In this document: in pieces, positions 3,301 through 5,223 of the stretch
Position numbering within the stretch: the stretch's first letter is position 1
Layout: every line of letters begins with the position of its first letter
NCBI GenBank assembly: GCA_964443315.1
Contig: CAYUCP010000053.1
Location: 1 to 5,223 of the forward strand
DNA: 5,223 bases
Direction: 5' to 3'
DNA from: JAGOTP01 sp964443315
GTDB lineage: Bacteria > Patescibacteriota > Patescibacteriia > 2-12-FULL-60-25
The notes under the pieces: generated by a model
Seen by the model: the letters and a program-made list of their open reading frames with translations, nothing else
What the model was told of the DNA's origin: nothing
Databases searched by the model: none
Made by a program: the position numbers and the translations under genes

Positions 3301-5223
3301 TGCGTTATACCCTGATTGAGCAACATTAAGAATTGAACCATTTCCACTCTGCCCTCGCATTTCGATCCCTATTGCATCTGCCCCAAAGTCACGATCAATA
3401 TGAAATGGATTAGCAGGAATTGAGGTTCCAATTCCTATATTACCTGACTTATCAATTACAAATTTCGTAGTTCCAGCACTAGATGCAGTAAAGATATCTG
3501 CATTAGTATTCCTCTGGTCAATAATAAGTGACGAATTTCCTCCTCGTGTGTCATACAAATGAAGTAATGTCGCAGGAGATGTCGTTCCGATTCCTACAGC
3601 ATTTGCTGCTTGCGCAAAATAAATACTTTGTCCTACAGTCGTCCATTGAGATGCCACACCGCCACAGCCTGAACAAGATGCTACTGTAATAGCGCCAGTA
3701 AAGCGAGCTGTTCCTGTAACATCGAGATTGAACCCTGTTGGAAGTGAGGTGCCAATCCCGACATTTCCATTACGATCAATAACAAACTTAGTAGTTGCTG
3801 CAGAAGAAGCCGCAAGGATATCTCCAGTTCCAGTATTTTGAACCAATGTCATTAGAGCATTGCCACTCGTTGTCCCCCGAAGATCAAGCATACTCGCTGG
3901 TAGCGATGTTCCTATTCCGACATTTCCATTATTGCGGATGGTAAATCGACTGATAGCCGACGTAGAAGCAGTAAAGATATCTGCCGTACCTGTCTGACTA
4001 AACATACCTAGCGCATTTCCCTTATAGGATCCTGTTACGTAGAGTCCTGCAGTCGCAACTGGAGCACTTGCATTAACACCGATTGACAGCGCGCCTTCTC
4101 TAAATTGGTTGAAGCGAACAACGCTATTACTTCCATCAACCATATAGAAAGAATCATTTGCACTAGCACCACTTGAAGGCATAAGCAGACGCAAATTGAG
4201 ACCCTGGAAGTCAATTCCACCAGTAGTGGTACCAATTGTCCCATTATTACTTCCGTCATTAAGAACGATTGCAGAACCAGCACCTGATGTCCCAAAATAT
4301 CCAGTTCTCCATCTCGTTGAGGAACTTCCCAAATCATAGGTACTATTTGTATTTGGCCCAATGCTTCCTGCAACCTGTAATGCAAATGATGTGGGAAGAC
4401 TTGTTCCTATTCCCACATTACCGTTTCGATCAATCGTAAATTTAGCAGTAGCTCCAGCGCTCGCTGTAAAAATATCACCTGTACCCGTATTTTGAATAAC
4501 CGTCAATGCTGCATTTCCTGTCGTTGTTCCATTAACAGTAAGCGCACTTAAAGGAAGTGTCGTACCAATACCGACATTCCCATTATTTCTAATCGTAAAC
4601 TTAGGCAACCCTGCAGCAGATGCTGTAAAAATCTCATTCGTATTTGCTCCTGTCTGATCAACAATAAGTGTTGCCCTTCCCCCACGAGTTCCACCAGCTA
4701 TATGAACAACACCTTGTGGAGCCATAACATTCTCTCCAAGTCCAATTCCATATTTATAAATAGATGCTGCCTGAAGTGGTCCTGAAATGTAAATATATGG
4801 AATAGCATTTCCATCGGTGATTCCAAAATCATCAACCACGCCAGCCTGAAGTCCTGTATATAATCTGTATGCCCCTTGTGATCCAGCAGTATCGGCAATT
4901 TGAAGGAACGAAGGTCCGGCATTTGTGACCTGCGTACCAGAAAGGAATGTTCCAACCCCGGTACTACTTATTCTCGTCGTTCCACTAACAGCAATCGATC
5001 CATTGACATCGAGTAATTGCGTTGGAAGACTTGAGCCTATACCGACATTTCCGGCATTTGAAATCACAAACTTTGTACTCGCTCCAGCCGAAGCTGCGAA
5101 AATATCTGCAGTACCATTTTGAACCAGCTTCAAAAGAGCATTGCTCGTATTTGACGTCCCCCGAAGATCCAGAACACTTGATGCTAACGTCGTTCCTATA
5201 CCTATATTTCCATTATTATTAAT
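1..5223 (-). CDS. Giant modular fibre/adhesin-like surface protein, internal fragment (both ends outside the window)
   Basis: All 1741 triplets of the complement are open in this frame, and the translation is coherent from end to end; residue 1 is the codon at 5221-5223. In order it contains NGNVGIGT-type fibre modules (residues 1-993), a seven-repeat propeller-like block (about 1010-1392), a linker, a compact DVAE...KVLVFV domain (about 1454-1583) and a helical/coiled-coil tail (about 1628-1741). No start, signal peptide, ribosome binding site or stop is visible, because the gene continues past both edges. I see no frameshift. Only four cysteines occur. The NGNVGIGT modules are known from phage tail fibres and from very large proteins of Patescibacteria. 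A stalk-like extracellular protein that mediates attachment is an inference. No enzymatic catalytic motif is recognisable. A prophage tail fibre is the alternative. The reading frame is near certain; the function is not. Confidence 0.96.
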   Translation of the reverse strand, partial: MNNNGNIGIGTTLASSVLDLRGTSNTSNALLKLVQNGTADIFAASAGASTKFVISNAGNVGIGSSLPTQLLDVNGSIAVSGTTRISSTGVGTFLSGTQVTNAGPSFLQIADTAGSQGAYRLYTGLQAGVVDDFGITDGNAIPYIYISGPLQAASIYKYGIGLGENVMAPQGVVHIAGGTRGGRATLIVDQTGANTNEIFTASAAGLPKFTIRNNGNVGIGTTLPLSALTVNGTTTGNAALTVIQNTGTGDIFTASAGATAKFTIDRNGNVGIGTSLPTSFALQVAGSIGPNTNSTYDLGSSSTRWRTGYFGTSGAGSAIVLNDGSNNGTIGTTTGGIDFQGLNLRLLMPSSGASANDSFYMVDGSNSVVRFNQFREGALSIGVNASAPVATAGLYVTGSYKGNALGMFSQTGTADIFTASTSAISRFTIRNNGNVGIGTSLPASMLDLRGTTSGNALMTLVQNTGTGDILAASSAATTKFVIDRNGNVGIGTSLPTGFNLDVTGTARFTGAITVASCSGCGGVASQWTTVGQSIYFAQAANAVGIGTTSPATLLHLYDTRGGNSSLIIDQRNTNADIFTASSAGTTKFVIDKSGNIGIGTSIPANPFHIDRDFGADAIGIEMRGQSGNGSILNVAQSGYNAWGVGMLPASQDFVFLNNYSAPGTHGGQILTLSGTGSIGIGTTVGFGKLNVVGEATKPLGKAALVVIQNELNQDVLTASVGASPKFTVTYAGGLKLGSSEGTSLQCMLSGGPGAAASWGSCGGASSSWSNITNPLGNLSLTMGTNISTFNWATGTGSNNLLNLTTDTTTNGTGSMLYLGAGSSATNDLIKAQKGSNEAFSILNNSYVGFGTFSPQYRMTIWGNESTANGGGAAMQFSNKASGGGDWYLRAGATGTTTPAGGLSLANNQAYWLGFDASGRMGIGDSSSTAPTAQLHVSGGNQGGNSLVIFDQQGSANGDIFTASDSGTTRFVIQSNGNVGIGTSQPKEALDVQGGNIMIGQQSNTTDSNARAWSKISQSTAGTIAASGTSAIASVSASIVYNGSLYIGTNKSNAAEIYRYNGGTSWTKVSQTTAGTVASGGTANIDMISSMITYSGKLYAGTTEPNGAEIYEYQGGTTWTKISQATAGTIRSGGTASINGISSMVVYGGRMFVGTREDAKAEIYRWDGLTNWTIINTTAGTFVTTNSVSVFGVSSMAVMDGTLYVGTLKPGGADLLRYNGNTGASVFTKLNNNTGGTFSVNGANVTALDSVNTLAVYNGRLYLGVSKANAADVFAYDGSTQQTTVNTYHRISSAAGTVDSGGTASIDGIVSMTVYNARLYIGTAEPAKGEIYRYEGVRDWTKISQAAAGQIAQGETSGINSIPQLQPYNGNLYAGTDDGSSGSAEVYSYNFVTDQSYSLVFHAGTTAGGGEQNGNLNIGRMFFMASPSASLNSNTGQQGAFYFTHGLQTQFGAYDVAEDYPTRDETIEPGDVITIDTNERGFVQKSGGVYDRNIVGVYSEKPGFRLSQQDDSINGGIAIPVALVGRVPVKVSTENGEIKSGDYLTSSSKPGVAMKATKAGAIIGKALDGFSGEGVGKVLVFVTITQTNGDSLVSQPGLENVASEDLAKTYLGLVGAGAGSSSAAESKTLSEIMTDRVTAGLEVIAPRVSTNTIRLDQITALTGQDVALNLTHDGKFIIKDETGKPAITFDAAGNAVFAGTVRADKIQANQIEGLEFIQTGIKNQEARIMALQSLISTSSAVI
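343..474 (-). other. Low-complexity hinge after the compact domain
   Basis: Residues 1584-1627 contain TQTNGDSLVSQPGLENVASE, a short amphipathic piece (DLAKTYLGLVG) and a Gly/Ala/Ser run (AGAGSSSAAESKT). This composition suggests a flexible hinge. No motif is recognised. Confidence 0.5.
475..864 (-). other. Compact domain DVAEDYPT...GKVLVFVTI, possible fibre assembly or autoprocessing domain
   Basis: Residues 1454-1583 read DVAEDYPT, then EPGDVITID, DRNIVGVYSEKPGFRL, a loop (QQDDSINGG), IAIPVALVGRVPVKVSTENG, EIKSGDYLTSSSKPGVAMKA, AGAIIGKALDGF and GKVLVFVTI. The short beta strands with two GD turns (GDVITI, GDYLTS) suggest a small beta barrel. From memory, this block is very conserved near the C-terminus of giant Patescibacteria proteins with NGNVGIGT modules. 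It also recalls the C-terminal self-cleaving chaperone domains of phage appendages (Peptidase_G2 / IMC type). The link to autoproteolysis is inference; I cannot assign the catalytic residues. Confidence 0.6.
865..1047 (-). other. Linker between propeller and C-terminal compact domain
   Basis: Residues 1393-1453 contain QSYSLVFHAGTTAGGGEQNG, NLNIGRMFFMASPSASL, QGAFYFTHGLQTQFGAY. It is Gly-rich and then hydrophobic and aromatic, leading directly into DVAEDYPT. It may supply strands that pack on the propeller or on the next domain. Not recognised as a family. Confidence 0.5.
1048..2196 (-). repeat. Seven tandem ~53-residue repeats, probable seven-bladed beta-propeller
   Basis: Residues 1010-1392 hold seven copies of a unit whose core is W-(S/T)-K-(I/V)-S-Q-x-T-A-G-T, then S-x-x-x-Y-x-G-x-L-Y-x-G-T, then A-E-I-Y-x-Y-x-G. 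The Trp or equivalent aromatic codons start at 2188, 2029, 1870, 1711, 1546, 1363 and 1207, giving spacings of 53, 53, 53, 55, 61 and 52 residues. Copies 1-3 and 7 are the most regular; copies 4 and 5 have lost the Q and much of the A-G-T context, and copy 6 starts with an extra TTVNTYHR-type stretch. Four short strands per unit and seven units fit a single closed propeller of Kelch-like type. The fold is inferred. A ligand- or carbohydrate-binding display head is the likely role. No catalytic residues are evident. Confidence 0.8.
2245..2394 (-). repeat. Fibre module 8 (50 residues), last before the propeller
   Basis: Residues 944-993: NSLVIFDQQ, NGDIFTAS, TTRFVIQSNGNVGIGTSQP, ending ALDVQG. 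It closes the fibre section. A short linker (GNIMIGQQSNTTDSNARA) leads into the propeller-like repeats. Confidence 0.87.
2395..3000 (-). other. Cys-pair segment and long beta-rich insert between modules 7 and 8
   Basis: Residues 742-943 start with TSLQCMLSGGPGAAASWGSC, carrying C746 and C761 (codons 2986-2988 and 2941-2943), then GG and SSSWSNI. An Asn/Thr/Gly-rich stretch follows (LGNLSLTMGTNISTFNW, NLLNLTTDTTTNGTGSMLYLG), then NEAFSILNNSYVGFGTFSP and YRMTIWGN, which is a degenerate module ending. Next come GGDWYLRAG, AYWLGFDASGRMGIGDSS and AQLHVSGG, another degenerate ending. The segment therefore looks like fibre modules whose first halves have drifted. No catalytic signature is seen. Confidence 0.6.
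3001..3123 (-). repeat. Fibre module 7, degenerate (about 41 residues)
   Basis: Residues 701-741 begin as a normal module (KAALVVIQN, QDVLTASVGASPKFTV). NGNVGIGT is then replaced by YAGGLKLGSSEG, and the module runs straight into a Cys-containing segment. The first half is clear and the second is divergent. Confidence 0.75.
3124..3393 (-). other. Unique insert between fibre modules 6 and 7
   Basis: Residues 611-700 include FGADAIGIEMRGQSGNGSI, NAWGVGMLPASQDFVFLNNY and GGQILTLSGTGSIGIGTTV, ending KLNVVGEATKPLG. The stretch GSIGIGTTVGFGKLNVVG (3145-3198) is a module second half whose DIFTAS/KFTI first half has been replaced. No named domain is recognised. Confidence 0.6.
3394..3537 (-). repeat. 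Fibre module 6 (48 residues)
   Basis: Residues 563-610: NSSLIIDQ, NADIFTAS, TTKFVIDKSGNIGIGTSIP, ending PFHID. The usual L-x-V-x-G ending is altered to F-H-I-D-R, so this module boundary is less sharp than the others. Confidence 0.83.
3538..3711 (-). other. CSGCGG linker and degenerate GIG module
   Basis: Residues 505-562 contain ARFTGAITV, then a Cys pair (C517 and C520, codons 3673-3675 and 3664-3666) in SCSGCGG. Then come SQWTTVGQSIYFAQAANAV and GIGTTSPATLLHLYD. The W-T-x-x-G-x-x-I-Y...VGIGT-x-x-P-x-x-x-L arrangement is common in phage tail fibres and S74-type proteins. The spacing C-x-x-C could form a disulfide or bind metal; the sequence alone cannot decide. Confidence 0.7.
3712..3861 (-). 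repeat. Fibre module 5 (50 residues)
   Basis: Residues 455-504: NALMTLVQNTGTGDILAAS, TTKFVIDRNGNVGIGTSLP, ending NLDVTG. DIFTAS is varied to DILAAS. The C-terminal end leads into a cysteine-containing linker. Confidence 0.87.
3874..4017 (-). repeat. Fibre module 4 (48 residues)
   Basis: Residues 403-450: NALGMFSQTGTADIFTAS, SRFTIRNNGNVGIGTSLP, ending MLDLRG. A TTSG linker (3862-3873) joins it to module 5, repeating the tandem-pair layout of modules 2 and 3. Confidence 0.87.
4018..4293 (-). other. Unique insert between fibre modules 3 and 4
   Basis: Residues 311-402 follow the YDLGSSS motif. They include SAIVLNDGSNNGTIGTTTGG, LNLRLLMPSSGASANDSFYM, VVRFNQFREGALSIG and APVATAGLYVTG. The part GALSIGV...LYVTG again looks like a degenerate module ending (GxxSIG...L-V-G). 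The Asn/Gly/Thr-rich content with alternating hydrophobics suggests beta structure. No named domain is recognised. Confidence 0.6.
4294..4365 (-). other. Phage tail-fibre-like motif NSTYDLGSSSTRWRTGYFG
   Basis: Residues 287-310 begin SIGPNT and run into NSTYDLGSSSTRW, then RTGYFG. A 'YDLGSSS-x-RW-(K/R)-x-(I/G)Y' motif recurs in phage tail fibres and in proteins with a C-terminal S74 chaperone, usually just before a receptor-binding or chaperone segment. Here it sits in the middle of a much larger repeat protein, at the start of an insert after module 3. The motif is seen directly; the family link is from general knowledge, without a search. Confidence 0.7.
4366..4515 (-). repeat. Fibre module 3 (50 residues)
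   Basis: Residues 237-286: NAALTVIQNTGTGDIFTAS, TAKFTIDRNGNVGIGTSLP, ending LQVAG. It is the closest relative of module 5 at protein level: QNTGTGDI, KF-V/T-IDRNGNVGIGTSLPT are shared. Most of the matching codons nevertheless differ synonymously, which points to an old duplication under protein-level constraint. Confidence 0.88.
4528..4677 (-). repeat. Fibre module 2 (50 residues)
   Basis: Residues 183-232 follow the consensus: RATLIVDQ, TNEIFTAS, LPKFTIRNNGNVGIGTTLP, ending ALTVNG. DIFTAS is replaced by EIFTAS. A four-residue TTTG linker (4516-4527) joins it directly to module 3, so modules 2 and 3 form a tandem pair. Confidence 0.87.
4678..4998 (-). other. Unique insert between fibre modules 1 and 2
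   Basis: Residues 76-182 do not follow the module consensus. They include a strand-and-turn stretch (SGTTRISSTGVGTFLSGT), an acidic patch (GVVDDFGITDG), an aromatic strand (PYIYISGPL) and KYGIGLGENVMAPQGVVHIAGG. That last piece is a degenerate GIG...L-V-I-G module ending, with GIGLGENV in place of GIGTTLP. I do not recognise the insert as a named domain. It may be a small globular or loop decoration on the fibre. Confidence 0.6.
4999..5142 (-). repeat. Fibre module 1 (48 residues)
   Basis: Residues 28-75 follow the full consensus: NALLKLVQ, then TADIFAAS, then STKFVI, then AGNVGIGSSLP, ending LLDVNG. The alternation of short hydrophobic strands with G/N turns suggests a beta-rich, probably intertwined fibre segment. 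The structural reading is inference; the repeat itself is seen directly. Confidence 0.85.
5158..5223 (-). repeat. Partial NGNIGIGT fibre module at the window edge
   Basis: Residues 1-22 read as the second half of a fibre module: NNNGNIGIGTTL, then SSVLDLRG. The DIFTAS/KFTI first half lies upstream of the window. This shows that the repeat array extends past the edge. The LDLRG-encoding DNA shares the 14-base string GTCCCCCGAAGATC with the end of the module at 3874-4017. Confidence 0.85.

Noticed and set aside
4035..4385. Out-of-phase minus-strand frame of 116 codons
   Set aside because: It overlaps the YDLGSSS motif and insert in another phase, and its translation is a low-complexity Leu/Gln/Val string typical of a shifted repeat gene.
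2245..5142. Regularly spaced similar DNA strings, considered as CRISPR or a tandem DNA repeat
   Set aside because: The spacing follows 41-50 residue protein modules, the copies diverge at synonymous sites, and there are no identical direct repeats with uniform spacers.
4698..5222. Three short open frames near the right edge
   Set aside because: They overlap fibre module 1 and the adjacent insert in wrong frames, with no start context or family resemblance.

Overview
The whole window lies inside one protein-coding gene on the minus strand. When the complement is read in triplets phased on position 1, there is no stop codon from 5223 to 1: 1741 codons, with neither the start nor the stop of the gene inside the window. 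The gene is therefore longer than 5.2 kb. The window holds no intergenic DNA, promoter, RNA gene or second gene that I can support. Short open frames on the plus strand, and in another minus-strand frame, are shadows of this one.

The product is a giant, modular, repeat-rich fibre- or adhesin-like protein. It is poor in cysteine and rich in Gly, Ser, Thr, Ala and Asn. From N- to C-terminus (high to low coordinates) it has four parts. (1) About 1000 residues are built from eight recognisable 41-50 residue modules that run DIFTAS / KFTI / NGNVGIGT / LP / L-V-G, separated by longer unique inserts. One insert carries the phage tail-fibre motif STYDLGSSSTRW, and two carry cysteine pairs. (2) Seven tandem repeats of about 53 residues (core VYNGxLYxGT...AEIYRYxG) look like one seven-bladed beta-propeller. 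(3) A compact domain of about 130 residues starts at DVAEDYPT and includes GDVITI, GRVPVKV and GDYLTSSS. It resembles C-terminal domains of other fibre-like proteins and may be an assembly or autoprocessing domain. (4) A helical and beta tail ends in a predicted coiled coil and runs off the window at position 1.

Organism: the moderately AT-rich DNA and this combination of NGNVGIGT modules, DIFTAS motifs, the DVAE-to-KVLVFV domain and the MTDRVTAGLEVIAP tail recall giant uncharacterised proteins of Candidate Phyla Radiation bacteria (Patescibacteria, especially Microgenomates). This comes from memory of the family and is not a database result. No in-frame TGA occurs, and glycine uses normal GGN codons, so there is no sign of the TGA-to-glycine code of Gracilibacteria and Absconditabacteria. 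A phage or prophage tail-fibre gene is the main alternative.

The likely role is a long extracellular stalk that displays a propeller for binding, perhaps trimeric and perhaps used for contact with a host or neighbouring cell. That role is inferred from architecture only.
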